64,000 nt of DNA from Mactra quadrangularis (GCA_025267735.1 CM046304.1:14942001-15006000), one strand, 5' to 3'; positions 25,002-36,988 are shown, counted from the first letter of the stretch. Notes: generated by a model not told the origin, from the letters alone. Numbers and translations: made by a program.

Positions 25002-25285
25002 AACCCTGGTCGATAGCGCAGTTGGTAGCGCGCCGGTATTTGGAATCTCGTGCCAAAGGAGGTGCGGGTTCGAATCCCACCCGAGGAGGTTATACCCTTC
25101 CATGAAAATTTGACAATAATGTCGATTTTCCTCCATATATTAGATAATATGGGGAAGTTTCCGGCCTTGTGGAAGGGTAGGTGAGTACTGGTTATAGACA
25201 ATAGTCAAGGAAAGCTCGGTTAGGTGCGCTGGACGCCGTAAAATTACCTAAATTGTGTTGACACGGCGTTAACTCCAACAAATAC
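25002..25285 (+). mobile_element. tRNA-headed SINE, family 2, in the intron of peptide gene 2
   Basis: Longer than the copy at 19,756: after GGAAGGGTAGGTGAGTACTG the body continues through GGTGCGCTGGACGCCGTAAA to a short tail. Flanks CTTACAGCGTG (left) and CTAACAGCATG (right) look like a diverged target duplication. The paralogous intron of peptide gene 1 has the empty site CTAACAGCGTG at about 21,920, so the SINE arrived after the peptide genes duplicated. Confidence 0.8.
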
Positions 25286-25358
25286 TAACAGCATGTGGAG
25301 GGTATTAAAACTAAGTAAACTAAATCTAAAACTAAAGAATGATTCAAATTCGACTTAC

Positions 25359-25410
25359 TTGTTATTTTCGAAACTGCTCTGATTCTAAACCTAAACGAGT
25401 CAATATCTTT
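25359..25410 (-). promoter_or_regulatory. 5' noncoding exon and promoter of peptide gene 2
   Basis: The minus strand reads AATCAGAGCAGTTTC, then AAAATAACAA and the donor GTAAGT, with CATATAAAGA (TATA-like) about 30 bases upstream. Conserved with 22,012-22,075. Transcription start inferred. Confidence 0.55.
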
Positions 25411-25536
25411 ATATGAAATGCTCACTAAAGCGTTGAAAATTGAAATAAGGGTTATACATTCGGTAATTAATGTCACAAAAGTGTCTGTTTCCTGTGTTGC
25501 ACCATTGCTGATACTATCACACCCGGACTTCAACTC

Positions 25537-25571
25537 AATTTTACGCAAGATTCGCACATTTTTCAAATTAA
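25537..25571 (+). repeat. 35-bp direct repeat, left copy
   Basis: Begins AATTTTACGCAAGATTCG and recurs at 26,591-26,625 with a single mismatch. The two copies bracket the 1,019-bp segment carrying peptide gene 3. Confidence 0.9.
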
Positions 25572-26081
25572 TTACATGTACTCGGTCGGTTGAGAAACGC
25601 TGGTAATAAATTATTGCTTTGGTCTATGATTCTGAAATTCAAGACGAATTCCCAGTTCGTGGGGGTATGGCACGGTACTAACCAGCTCACTTTATTGGAC
25701 GAGGTATATGTAATCGGTCGTAGAGCTCAGTTGGGAGAGTACTGGGCTTGTAAGTGAGGGGTTCCGGTAAGGCTACATCATTCTTCTCACCATGTGACAT
25801 TTCAACGTGGGACATATAACAATTTAACACCACATTTGATAATCTTTTTTTATACATATACACGTATACACGACGGCCAGCTCTTCCTACTATAGGTTTC
25901 CTGGACACGTTTTCTATCACTAGTACTAACTTACCCTACCACGAGGCCGACAACTTATGGCTTTAAAATAATCTCGTACAGCCTTAAAGAAACTTTCAAC
26001 TACATGTATCCATGTTTCAGGACCATGAAAATCTTTATATAGGTAACAACAAACATATTAAAATAGTAGATTTGTCAATAC

Positions 26082-26087
26082 TTTATT
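26082..26087 (-). terminator. Polyadenylation signal of peptide gene 3
   Basis: AATAAA on the minus strand, in the same relative place as that of peptide gene 2. Confidence 0.45.
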
Positions 26088-26294
26088 ATATTATAACATG
26101 TACTTTGCTCAATGATCGTCATAATTACGTTGTTTGATGGTGAGTTGTATAAAGTGCCTTAACCAAATTAGTATATCATATTTCTACTGAACGTAGGTTT
26201 AACCCTTCAAAATAAATCAATCATAATTCATAAAATTGTTTCTAATTACATGTATTGCAAAGTCATGCATACAAAAAAACTCATATAGAAATGT

Positions 26295-26579
26295 TCAGTT
26301 CTCCAAAAGTCGATAATCGACATCATCATCATGATCTGGGTCGTTGAATTCTGTATTGTCCTCCAGTAGTCCTGCACCATTACTTGAACATCGACATTGC
26401 CATCCCTTTGCTCTACACTGTTTGCCTTCTCTCTGACAGCTGCCCCAGCCGAAAATATTGTAGTTGGAATCATAACATCCTAATCGTTTACGTATTACTT
26501 GCCATCCACATTTCTGGCCCTGTACAATACTTGCAAAACATACTATAAGGAGTAATACGACAAAACTAACGTTATTCAT
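26295..26579 (-). CDS. Secreted cysteine-rich peptide 3, inserted copy without its splice acceptor
   Basis: 94 residues, signal peptide identical to that of peptide 2, six cysteines in the core (GSCQREGKQC, GWQCRCSS), acidic tail DDDVDYRLLEN. The frame is fully open. Unlike its sisters, the sequence 12 bases upstream of the ATG switches to the 35-bp flanking repeat, so the acceptor and the conserved noncoding exon with TATA-like box are missing. Expression would need a new promoter; either a very young pseudogene or a chimeric gene. Substitutions relative to peptide 2 are concentrated in the core and leave all six cysteines intact. Confidence 0.78.
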   Translation of the reverse strand: MNNVSFVVLLLIVCFASIVQGQKCGWQVIRKRLGCYDSNYNIFGWGSCQREGKQCRAKGWQCRCSSNGAGLLEDNTEFNDPDHDDDVDYRLLEN

Positions 26580-27004
26580 TTTCCGTTGTAAATTTTACGC
26601 AAGATTCGCACATTTTTCAATTTAAATCCCGGAAATGAAATAATTTTCCCATTGTCAGGGATTCAGTATGTTTCTCACTAGATGAATATACAGTAAAGTT
26701 AGTAGAATATTATTAAATTTTGTGTAAATTATTTATTTTAATTTGTGAGCCCAGAGTGCCACTTTTTGTTTTCTATTTAAAATAAAACTTCATCTAGGAT
26801 TAAAAATCCTTTTTACACTACGATAGTCAATTGACTTTTTCTAGTATTTATATAATTGATGACAACGTACATGTACATTGTAAGAAATGCATTGTAACGA
26901 TTAATCAAGTGGCAATTATACTTTGCCTCTTTTCGTTCCAAGCCGGAGATACTTTGGTTTGTGGCGTCCATTGATAACAAACGTTTATAGATATTAGATT
27001 TATT

Positions 27005-27197
27005 TATTTATTTTTTTACTAGATTTAACGTCGTGTCAACACAATTTATGTCATTTTAAGGCGTCCAGCGCACCTTACCTAGCTTTCCTGGACCATTGTC
27101 TATAACCAGTACTCACCTACCCTTCCACAAGGCCGGAAATATTATCTAATCAATGAGGGAAAATCGACATTATTGTCAAATTTTCATGAAAGGGTAA
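27005..27197 (-). mobile_element. SINE family 2, head-less fragment
   Basis: Reverse-complement of the body of the SINE at 25,002 (GTGCGCTGGACGCCTTAAAA, CCTTGTGGAAGGGTAGGTGA). The tRNA-like head is missing; a (TAAA)n-like tail is at 27,000-27,020. Confidence 0.7.
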
Positions 27198-30100
27198 AAC
27201 CTCAGATATTAGAAAGAAAAATATTCCTCTTAGATATTTTAGCTTACGACCTTTTAATAAAGATGTTTTAAGCATAGCCGCTGTTTATCGTACTCGATAT
27301 CTCAATATCTTGACTTGTTATTTTCAAATGGCTTGAACTTACTTTCAATGCACAGTTCGTTCGATCCATCAAAATAGAAACATCGTAACTACAAAAACTG
27401 CGTATAATTTGCAATTGACTATTACCTGTTAAATCCTGACATATTTTCAAGAATTTGGTTCCACTGGCACCCGAGTCCATATCCTATGATCATAAAATAA
27501 TGCGTACCTCCCCACATATGGTTCCCTAAGCATACATACATGTTAACTACCATATAATGTAAGTATACATAATTATATAACTCGCACACGGTAATGTACA
27601 CGGGAGCGATTTTTAATTGTGTTGAAATCCGTCCTAGAACAGTGTTCTAAAAATATGTCTATATCTCTTTCATATCTAGCCCATCTCGTACATGTGTACA
27701 ACATAAAAAGCCTCGAGGATTTACAGTTGCTGTTCAATGATTGGTCAACATGCAACATGTTCTACATCAAAAGTGTGACGTTTTCCACAAAATTGTGATT
27801 GTGTAAAAACATCCGGATAAGTTTTTTTTTATTCATAATTATTAATTAACAAATATAATAATGTCGTCTGCAAAAATAAAAAAATAAAATAACGGTAGAA
27901 ATTTAAATTAGAATAATATGAGGTGTATATGAAATAAAAAAATACTTTACGAAAAATTATACGAGGTAAAAGCCTTTAAACAATCGTGGAAAGTGAAAGT
28001 AACAACTTCATACATACGTGACTTCGATTTATTTTCTATTGCTAACTGAAGGCTTGCATCTGCCGCATGCTTGTAACTTGTTCCGTTTCTACGTCATTGG
28101 CTTGTTCTGAATATAGAACATTTGACAGACTCATTTCAAGTACATGTATATATATCAAATTAGACATCCACACAGAGGTTTGGCTTTGGAATTGTTCGGC
28201 TTTGGTTGATAAGGAATTGAGTCCGCACAGGCCCGTAGGAACAATATTTTCAGCAGTTACAGTGATTGAGGACCTTTATTTAATCTGTCACACTAAATTG
28301 GTCGATACATGTATGTTTTATTTTCAAAATCAATATTGCAAACACTTTTTATGGAACAATATGCAGTGTAAAATGCAGTGTAAAATAAACCTTATCATAA
28401 TTACTGTAACATTAGGTAACGTTTTCTTTTTCTCAAAATAAATCTGAACAAATTATCCCCCCCATCTGAAAATGCTTCCTACGTGCCTGTCGCATCAAAA
28501 AGTGCCTGCATTAAAGAGCGATTTTTAATGAAAGACATATGAAAAAAAGCATTTAACATATTCATTGCAGATTATTTGAAATGCCAGCTTGGAATATTTT
28601 ATTGGTACTTGAAAGAATTCACGTGGTTCCGACAATTTACGTAACGGTTTCATTCTGACGTAATCATGGGACAGGTATGGCGTCGCACTTGTGCGGGGAA
28701 AACTACGGAAGTAGTTCTGAGATTTTGGTTTGACTGCATTTGGGAGGCTGTGACTCTGTTTGTATATGTCAAAATAATGTATTTTTCTACTTAATCAGTT
28801 TTTCTGTTCCTCTAGGACTATATTCTGACCATTTTGTGATTTTTAGGACTACTTCTTGCGGTGGAAGATCTAGAATTTAGTGCACTGCGGCCATTTTTAC
28901 CTAAAGTATTGGAATTCCCACATGTACATGTAAACAAGGTGAGCGGAACATACTTAAACAGAGTTATCGGTACCGGAATATAGATAGATAGATACTTTAT
29001 TCAAGAAAAAGGCAAACATAATTAGATAACGGTTCCCCCTCTCAGCCAATCAAATTGCTTAAAACTGTTTGATAAATCTCATACCACACTTTTAAGTGTT
29101 TAATATTGCCAGACCGTTTTCTCCGTGCTTAAAACTCGAGAAAACAGTGCGTGAAAGTATTGGGTGGATCCAGACTTTTCAAGTTAGGTGCACACTAAGA
29201 ACAAAACGCAATGTTATTGTTTGTATTAAAGCGGCAATGAAAATTGAAAAGTTTTTATTCATGGTCTCATTTGTCGACTAGCATAAGTCAAGGAATAGTA
29301 CAATCGATTGTAAAAAGTCTATATCCACCCTATTATCAGTTTAAATACAATAAACTGCTGAGTATATACATGTAGATTTCCAAGGTGAAATGTTTCAATA
29401 AGCTTATCTGTATTAAGTTGAAAGCCAACCAAAGATTTGAGAAATTACCTGTTAATTCATTTTAGTTTAAGTCCTTACAAGAATTGATACTTTGTCACTG
29501 TACCACAATAGTATAGACTCATGTGCCATGTTTTGAAAATTGATGAAGTGGACTGGGTTGTTTTATTTTAACGTTAACACTTACACGTAACGTTATTTTG
29601 TACACGTACCGTACTGGTTTGAAATTTGCATACGTATAACTACGATAGTTTGCAAATTATGTGATATATGTAAATGTGAAACTGCATTGGCACCATTAAT
29701 CCTATCTATTTAACCCCTCGTGACATGATTGTTAGAAGTAAGGCATTTAATTGTGGAAAGGAACTCGAATGTAGAATGGGCAATTATTTTGGGAAAATCC
29801 CAATTAAATAAATTAAAGACCTGTACAGATTTGTTACTTCAGTCAATTAAATTTAAATAGGATCTAATTTTATTCAACTGATAGTTAAATAAATTTAGTA
29901 TGCCTTCTTACTTAAAATATTTTGAGGGGAATTAAATGAGACAGGAAATAAAGCGCCATGATCGTGCGACCACATGCACGACTCATGCAGATCGGTTCGT
30001 CTCCATTCGGAGACAAACACCAAATTCAACAGCGTAAGCCAACTCCTAGCAAAACATAAACAGCTCTGGTAACCAAGCCTTGTTTCTGTTCTCTTTGAAA

Positions 30101-31276
30101 AAGGAACGGCATGGTGTTTAGGAACGACCAGAGCCAGTCAAATGCTTCGCTTATAGGAGGCAAACGCTTTGCATATTTATATGTATGACATTTAAATCAT
30201 AATAACGACATACATAACTGACTGATTTAGGTTTTTGTTAGGGTCTGTCCGCTCTATAAAGATGCATTTTGCGCAGACCCCGGGGTGTGACCCATCACCC
30301 CTTAAATATTGTTTTTGATATCGATTTTAGGTCAAATTTTGTCAGAGAAGACCCAATATAATTCATATTGGGTTTGTTACTTAGTTCGCCAAAGATGTGG
30401 TAATTTGGTTAGCCAAAGATAGGTCCTCCCCTATTTTGTTAATTCAGCACCTAAAGTATGGGGATTTTCCTTGTAAGAAGAGTTATTTTACTCTAGGCAT
30501 TTGTTTGGTTGATTGTTTTGCCTGAGTATGTTTGATTGCTGATTGGTGTAATGTGATTTCGTGTTGTGTATGCTTGTGACTGCTAATCTGGGTGTTTTAT
30601 TTATGTGTGTTTGAATTGGGTCATGACCTATTTTTAGTTATTGACCTAGTGACCTACTTAACTTATACAGGGATAGTGTTGACATGCAAATTTCGTGATT
30701 GTGGCCCAAGTGACCAAACTGGGCTTGTGTTTGTTGCAATCATGCCTGTCAAAGCAGCGCCACCAGGAGGAAACTAAGAAAGCCAGCCCCACGACCTTGG
30801 TTACAAGGTTTTATAACCGACAGCAAAAAAGGAGGCCCCTCCTGGTTTCTATTGACTACTTTAATCTGTAGTCTTAAAATTTAAGTAGATTTTAAGCGTT
30901 TATACGGAAAATATTTGTTTTTTTGTTTTTTTTAGTTTTGCCAAATATAAGTTTGAATTTGCAGAAACCAAGAGAAGCTGCCCACCCCTGTCCCGAAGCG
31001 AATCCTACTACACTACATTACAAGTCTCTTTATTTGGGAATTTAGTACAGTCATATAAAGATACATTTTTTTAACAATAATATACATTTCATATTAATAC
31101 AACATACTAATGGTTTACAATGTGTCATAAATATGGTGAAAGGGGACTACAATTTGATTAGAGTAGGTTATATAGTTAAAATACACGCTATTGTATATCT
31201 TATCATTGACAATATACATGGAAATGATTAACATTTATTATTTGGTTGCATGGTATTGCATATAACAATTTAAACT
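27198..31276. other. No firm gene; LINE 3' end and one exon-like stretch
   Basis: The region is AT-rich with short spurious frames. At 28,980-29,020 a minus-strand GAATAAAGTATCTATCTATC looks like the tail of a LINE with a TATC microsatellite. A minus-strand AAATAAAGAG at about 31,026 may be another element end. The only exon-like stretch is 28,847-28,938, listed separately. Nothing else could be supported. Confidence 0.45.
28847..28938 (+). other. Exon-like open stretch between consensus splice sites
   Basis: An acceptor (TGATTTTTAG) precedes and a donor (AAG/GTGAGC) follows 92 bases that are open in one frame and encode about 30 residues, including EFSALRPFLPKVLEF. The amphipathic, leucine/proline-rich word resembles helical-repeat proteins, but I cannot name a family and no adjacent exon was found. 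May be chance. Confidence 0.2.
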
Positions 31277-31278
31277 TA

Positions 31279-31863
31279 TATATACTGAACCAAAAAAGAA
31301 ACTTTCGCAATGTATGTGCCAGTTGTTCAAGGGTACCACTTACATGTACACACATATATACATGTAGTAGCTTGTAAAACTGTTGCTCGTGTCAACAATA
31401 CAGTATTTGCAAAATCATAACGTTGATTTCATCCACGACTGGCCCTCAAAAAGTCCGGATTTGAACCTAATATTGAACATCTTTGGGATAATCTGGATAG
31501 ACGCGTACGTCGACGTCCGAACACTCCAAACAACATCAACGACCTTCAAGCTGCATTGCTTGAAGAATGGAATAGTATTCCACAGGCTGACATTAACAAA
31601 CTTGTGCGACGTCGCTGTCAGGCAGTCAGCATCGCCCACGGCGGTCACGCACGCTACTGATTGTTAACTTTAGAAACGACCCCTACCTTATTTTGATTAA
31701 AAATTCAACAATTAATCTGATCCTTTCCTCTAAAATGACGGTTTTAAAAGAACCACAATACATTTTTATTTACAAAAATGTAAGCTTTCAGCCAAAAGGA
31801 TTGAAACTACTAACATATCTACAATCAAACTTAGCGGAAGTTTCTTTTTTGGTTCAGTATATA
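31279..31863 (+). mobile_element. Internally deleted Tc1/mariner element
   Basis: The ends are inverted copies sharing TACTGAACCAAAAAAGAAAC. Inside is the 3' part of a Tc1-type transposase: SPDLN, then after a one-base frameshift IEHLWDNLDRRVRRRPNTP and a conserved end HGGHARY-stop at 31,658-31,660. SPDLNPIEHLWD is the third catalytic block of Tc1 transposases. Full-length Tc1 elements are about 1.6 kb; this one is about 585 bp and inactive. Confidence 0.85.
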
Positions 31864-32565
31864 TCATGGTTGCTATAAAGTAGCAGTAGAAAAAGGATAA
31901 TAAAAGAAACATAGAGAGACAAAAACACAAGTATACCGCTATATAATTTACATATAGTTTGTAATTTTTTTTGTTGGAGAGAAATCTCCGTGTTAGTATT
32001 TTATAAGTTTTTTTAACCCGTCACCTGCATATATAAAGCACATATATTTAAATGTTTACAATCTAGATTCATTTTGAGAGATATTATATAGGTAATGACA
32101 AATAGGGTATTATGATATAGAAGTACACAATACAATGATATTATGATATTATATGAAGTACGACATACATATGAAAACTGTGATGTTTTCTATCAGAAGT
32201 TAAATACTAACAAATGGGTTGTCAAAGTAAGCAGCTTATTATGTCAATTAAATTCAATTGGCCTCTAATTCTGTCTTACTTAAGCTTGCAGATTCTTTGT
32301 TTATCATTTAACTATATTTTTTTCACGCATTATATTCTGTATATTTCTATACCCTGTGTTTATCAAAGCGCTGAAAGCGCTGAAGTTTAGCGCTTTCAAA
32401 TTTGAGTTTAACTGCATTAATGATATAAAGTTAAATTAAAATAGTGCAGAGAATCAATTTGAATAAATATATATCACTAGCATGTTATGTGTCAACTTGG
32501 CTAATGTTCATTTGACCCAACATGGAAATACGAAACGAATAATTAAAATCTTTAGTCAGTTATAT

Positions 32566-32918
32566 CTTTCCCTGATTAAATCTGAAGCAATCCAATTGGT
32601 AAGTAGGTCTTTACAGTTGGAATCCTTGGATTTTATCATTGAAGTCCTATGTAAGGATATCAAGATATTTCATATAATATCTTTCTTGTTAATTAAGATA
32701 TTAACCGAAGTGATGAAATTTAAATAGTTCTTTACCCTAAAAATACTGAGCTTGAATTTCAAACAAATTAAATTATTTACAAAAAAGTTATTTAAGATTA
32801 ATATTGGCAAATTGACATTGAAAAGTAAAGGTAAAATCCGAGTAATCCAACTAATTGGACCTACCTATTTGAAGAGTATACAAGGGGAAATAACAGACTA
32901 AAGTCCCTTATTATTTTA
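32566..32918. mobile_element. ~350-bp MITE, copy 1
   Basis: Closely similar to 35,760-36,110 over its length. Its right end GGACTAAAG-like (TAACAGACTAAAGTCCCTTA) is the inverse of the left end of copy 2 (TAAGGGACTTTAGTC). Internal arms AATCCAATTGG...GTAGGTC and AATCCAACTAATTGGACC are also inverted, showing long subterminal repeats. No coding capacity. Confidence 0.7.
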
Positions 32919-33100
32919 ATGGAAATATATATTAGTGTGAATACACCACAACTCAAATGTAATAAATTCAAGTAAACCACATGAAGCATAGGCAGTTCTC
33001 TTGGTATATATGTAAGCTTCGTAGAAAAGCATTTGCCACAAGATTGGACATACTAAAAACTAGACTTTTTATCAATCAACAACATTAACATTTGTTACTT

Positions 33101-33297
33101 GTTTGTTTTTTGGTTTTGACGCCGTAGCTACACATTGTATAGGTCATATAACGGCGGTCAGTCAGCCTACTCACTTTCCTAGAGAGGCTTAATCTCTGGA
33201 TTTAGCTGTTAACCAACTACTAAGCGCATACTTTTGTCACTGACTGACAACGCCCCGCCCGGGATTCAAACCCACGACCCTTCGAGCAGTAGACAAC
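33101..33297 (-). mobile_element. SINE family 1, deleted copy
   Basis: Read in reverse, this has the B-box GGTTTGAATCCCGGGCGGGG and then the conserved body around GTCAGTGACAAAAGTATGCG. Part of the body between head and tail is missing. Confidence 0.7.
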
Positions 33298-34275
33298 ACT
33301 TATTCGATTATCATGGCTACAAGGAGTAGAAAGAATGAAACATTATATGAAGACAAAGCATTTTTAATTTAAATAGCATATTTTAATAAGTCAACCTTAC
33401 CAAGCATACACTACCCTCCATTTAGTAAGTATATGTACAGTGTGACACGTAAGAAAAAGGAAAAATAGCTCTGAATTTTTTTGACTTTATTTGACATTGA
33501 ATTCAACCAATTCTGCAGCATTGTCATGTTTTATAGATGACTAGCATCCAAAAATGTCGTATTGTCTTTCAGACAAATAACTTAGTTGATTTTATTATTT
33601 TGATTTACATCTTTATGACAGACCTAGCTGACAGTACATTGATGAGTTGAAAAAAATGATTGAAATCAATGCATACATGTATCAATAAATTTTATTTAAC
33701 CTTTAGTGGTGATTGTATTTAAATCCTTATTAAAAACAACAGTATTTCTGAACTAATTATATCCGGATAATTAAGTATTTATATCAGCAGGGTAAATGTA
33801 TACGCCACTTACAGTTGAATAAACTTAACCAATATCTACATTTATTTCATAAAAAATAGATATGCTGTAAATATCACTTTAGATATTCCAAATTCTTGTT
33901 ATTGATTGACGGTTTTAAGCACAGGCGGCCGACGCGTTCCAAAAGCAAAAAACACTCACTACATATAATATATATACATAGTATAAAAAGAGGTATTGCT
34001 TTGGGACCGTGTCGGATGCCTGTGGTTCTAAGTCCCAAATGCTTAATAGTTAATACTGTACAGTATCAATCTACGACATGTTATAACTGACATTGTGGGC
34101 CTCACAGCGAAGCTAATTCTTCTTCTAATACTGTTTATACACAATATACCTGCACAGATAAAGGCAGTCAAAAATTAGCTTTAACATATCAAAGCATACA
34201 TGCGCATTTCATGAAGAGCTAGCGAAATTGGCTGAAGTTTTCGATTGAGATTAATGGTTAAAGGAAGTTTAAAGC

Positions 34276-34602
34276 CACTGTAGGTGCGGATCCAGGATTT
34301 TTTCTAGGGGGGGGGGGGGGCGAACTTTTCTAGGAGGGTCCGAACTTTTCTAGGGGGGGGGGGGGTCTAAACCTCGAACCACAACCACATTATACACATT
34401 TTTCAGAAAAAAATGCAACACATTAATAACGAAAACAACATAACCATTAAATTTATGTTAAGCCCCGAGAAAAATTGCTTCATACTGCTTAAATATGACT
34501 TTCAAGCAAGAAATACACTAATGGACATGTACATTTTCTAAATTCTAGGGGGGTCAGGACCCCCCTGACCCCCCCCCCCCGCTGGATCCGCCCATGCACT
34601 GT
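34276..34602. mobile_element. MITE with GCGGATCCAG ends and poly-G tracts
   Basis: Inverted ends: CACTGTAGGTGCGGATCCAG on the left, CTGGATCCGCCCATGCACTG on the right. Three homopolymer G or C tracts of 10-16 bases lie just inside the ends (34,307-34,320, 34,355-34,367 and 34,561-34,580). No reading frame. Confidence 0.65.
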
Positions 34603-34738
34603 ATGAATATTTATTCATTTACAGCGAACATGAAAAGTACTTTGAAGTTTAGCTGTCAAAACAACAAATGTAACGTGTCAATTTATATTGCGTTCTAAGT
34701 TCAAGTTTGAAAAGGCCCCCATTTCATTAAAACAGAAA

Positions 34739-34844
34739 CACAGGGAATTGTCAAGTTACCTCCCTTTGATTTTTCAAACATACCTTTTATATATTTAAGG
34801 TATGTTTGAAAAATCAAAGGGAGGTAACTTGACAATTCCCTGTG
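34739..34844. mobile_element. 106-bp perfect foldback element (hAT-like MITE)
   Basis: Two 48-bp arms (34,739-34,786 and 34,797-34,844) are exact reverse complements around a 10-base AT loop. The ends are CACAGGGAATTG. An 8-bp direct repeat AACAGAAA flanks both sides (34,731 and 34,845). An 8-bp duplication with CAGGG-type ends fits the hAT superfamily. The exact identity of the arms suggests a recent insertion or gene conversion between arms. Confidence 0.85.
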
Positions 34845-35759
34845 AACAGAAACGTATATTCATTTTTGTTCACGTTGACTGTATTTGATCTAAAATCGTT
34901 TACTGAGAGCTTATTTATAGAAAGTTTTTTTCTATCTCAATTTTCATCTCCTTGTTTAATGGATCTTATGTCCTTTATATAGAAAAATATAATGAATTGA
35001 TATGAACGTGCTTGAAAATGCATTTTTAAAATACTATCAAGATGTTTGGAGCATTTCATATATTTGCACCAGTGGCAATTTATTTTAAGTGTGATCGAAT
35101 TGACTTCCAGTTTGATCGATATTGTTACAAATATGGAATCAAACAAAATATTGCTGAACATAAAACGCTATCTACTGCGTTGTAACTTTTCTCTTTACAC
35201 GAGATTTGCTTATAAATGCGATTTTTATCTCCGTATTCTAATTGCATAACTTTGTTTTTGAGGATGTTAAATTATATGCCCATACAAATATATAGTTATA
35301 TAATTACGATAAAGGTGTCGCAAGATTTCATCATCAAAATGTCACATTAAGTTGTGTCCGGTAATTGTGATATTTAACACTTAAATTTACTTCTCATATG
35401 CTATATTAAGTTTAATTGAATCCTTAATTAAGTTTATTTTCGCATGATATGTATCTTAAAATAGTCTGATTTCATCTAATAACACTTATAGACTTTTTAC
35501 TTTTAGTAATAGCAAAATCTGTGTATCAGATATGCATTTGACCAATGAACTTTGGAACAAATATAATTATGTATTTAATTAGTGTTTCCTGCAAATAGAC
35601 AAGTTAGCTTACATACACAAAATTTATTAATGATCATTTAAGGATACAATTATTTAGGCTTACAGTGTAACCTGAAAAAATCTAAACGTTTTACAACCGA
35701 ACTAGAAAAGGGGTTAGTCAGGTGGTCAAAAACAACAACAAATGAGGTAAACAAATATA

Positions 35760-36110
35760 ATAAGGGACTTTAGTCATTTATCTTCCCCTGTTAAAATCTG
35801 AAGCAATCCAATTGGTTAGTAGGTCCTTACAGTTGGAATTCTCAGATTATATCATTGAAGTCCTTTCTAAGGATTACAAAATATTGCATCTAATATCTTT
35901 CTTGTTAATGAAGATATTTACAGAAGTGATGAAATTTAGATAGTTCTTTACCCTAAAAAATACTTGGCTTGAATTTCAAACAAATTAGATGATTTACAAA
36001 AAAAGTTATTTAAGATTATTTTTGGCAAGTTGAAATTGAAAAGTAAGGGTAAAATCCGAGGAATCCAACTAATTGGACCTACCTATTTGAAGAGTATACA
36101 AGTTCGTTAA
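35760..36110. mobile_element. ~350-bp MITE, copy 2
   Basis: Partner of the element at 32,566, same orientation. The left end TAAGGGACTTTAGTCATTTA is complete; the right end stops at GAAGAGTATACAAG, so the outermost right terminus is lost. Confidence 0.7.
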
Positions 36111-36988
36111 TTTCTCATTCCATACAAATAATTGAATTCCATCATTAAATAACTTCCTTCTTACTTCCATCGCAAAAAATTAGGGCTCTACACCGGTATA
36201 CGATATATATCGAATACCGGTATTGTAGGTTCGAATTTGTCCGAAAATAGTGAAATTAAGTTTTTATTTTCACCCCTGTAATTTAAACAGTCTCGTATGA
36301 TTGAATACAAAAACAGTCTAAATGATGTTAGCTATTTGCACAAAATTTAATGAAAACTTGTTATTCATTCGTGCATACTCGTAAATATGGAGAGTAATAT
36401 AATTGTTATTCCACTTATAATTACAACAAAACTTTTATGTACATCAGCAAAACGGTCAGAATACAAATGATCATTAATCTAACTTTCATAAAATGTCAAG
36501 TTGATAATAGTATTTATGTATAAATATATTGTAAATTTTATTGGAATCTATACTCCAGATTTCATATTGATTACATCAATGCCAAAGCAAAAATATTTAT
36601 CTTCATTTCTTCATCAAATACACCCAGTTTAAACTTTAACACATATAGATCTTTACAGAAATTGTGCTCACAAATTCATTAAGAACTATACCAAGCTTGT
36701 TCAGACTAAATTCTGTTAAGTGTAAATATATATTAAAATTTGAATTCAGCACAAAACTTTCAACTAGTTGTGCTGAAAGTCATCCAGATATTTTGAATAT
36801 GAAAATCTAACATTATTAAAAATCCAAATACAATGTCTCCAAGTAATTGTGTCTTCCATGATCCATTATATTCATCACAACACTAAGTAATAAAAAATAG
36901 TCTTGGTACACTGGAACAACTCGGTATTCTTCATGACATATTGTTGGAAATGCTTACACGTTAATCAATCAATTCTTGCTTTTATTTC

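Larger units (their letters stand above)
25572..26590 (-). other. 1,019-bp duplicated segment carrying peptide gene 3
   Basis: This segment is a copy of roughly 22,600-23,735: half of the dimeric SINE, the family-4 SINE, the 3' flank with polyadenylation signal, and the coding exon of peptide gene 2. It stops eight bases after CCGTTGTA, just before the splice acceptor. It sits between 35-bp direct repeats (25,537 and 26,591). Because it carries 3' genomic flank and lacks an mRNA-type 5' end, it is a DNA-level copy, not a processed retrocopy. Confidence 0.85.
31864..36980. other. No gene; mobile-element-rich interval
   Basis: Besides the MITEs and SINE listed separately, no coding exon with splice sites was recognised. 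At about 36,191-36,222 there is a palindromic ACCGGTATACGATA / TATCGAATACCGGT word typical of an element end. Confidence 0.45.
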
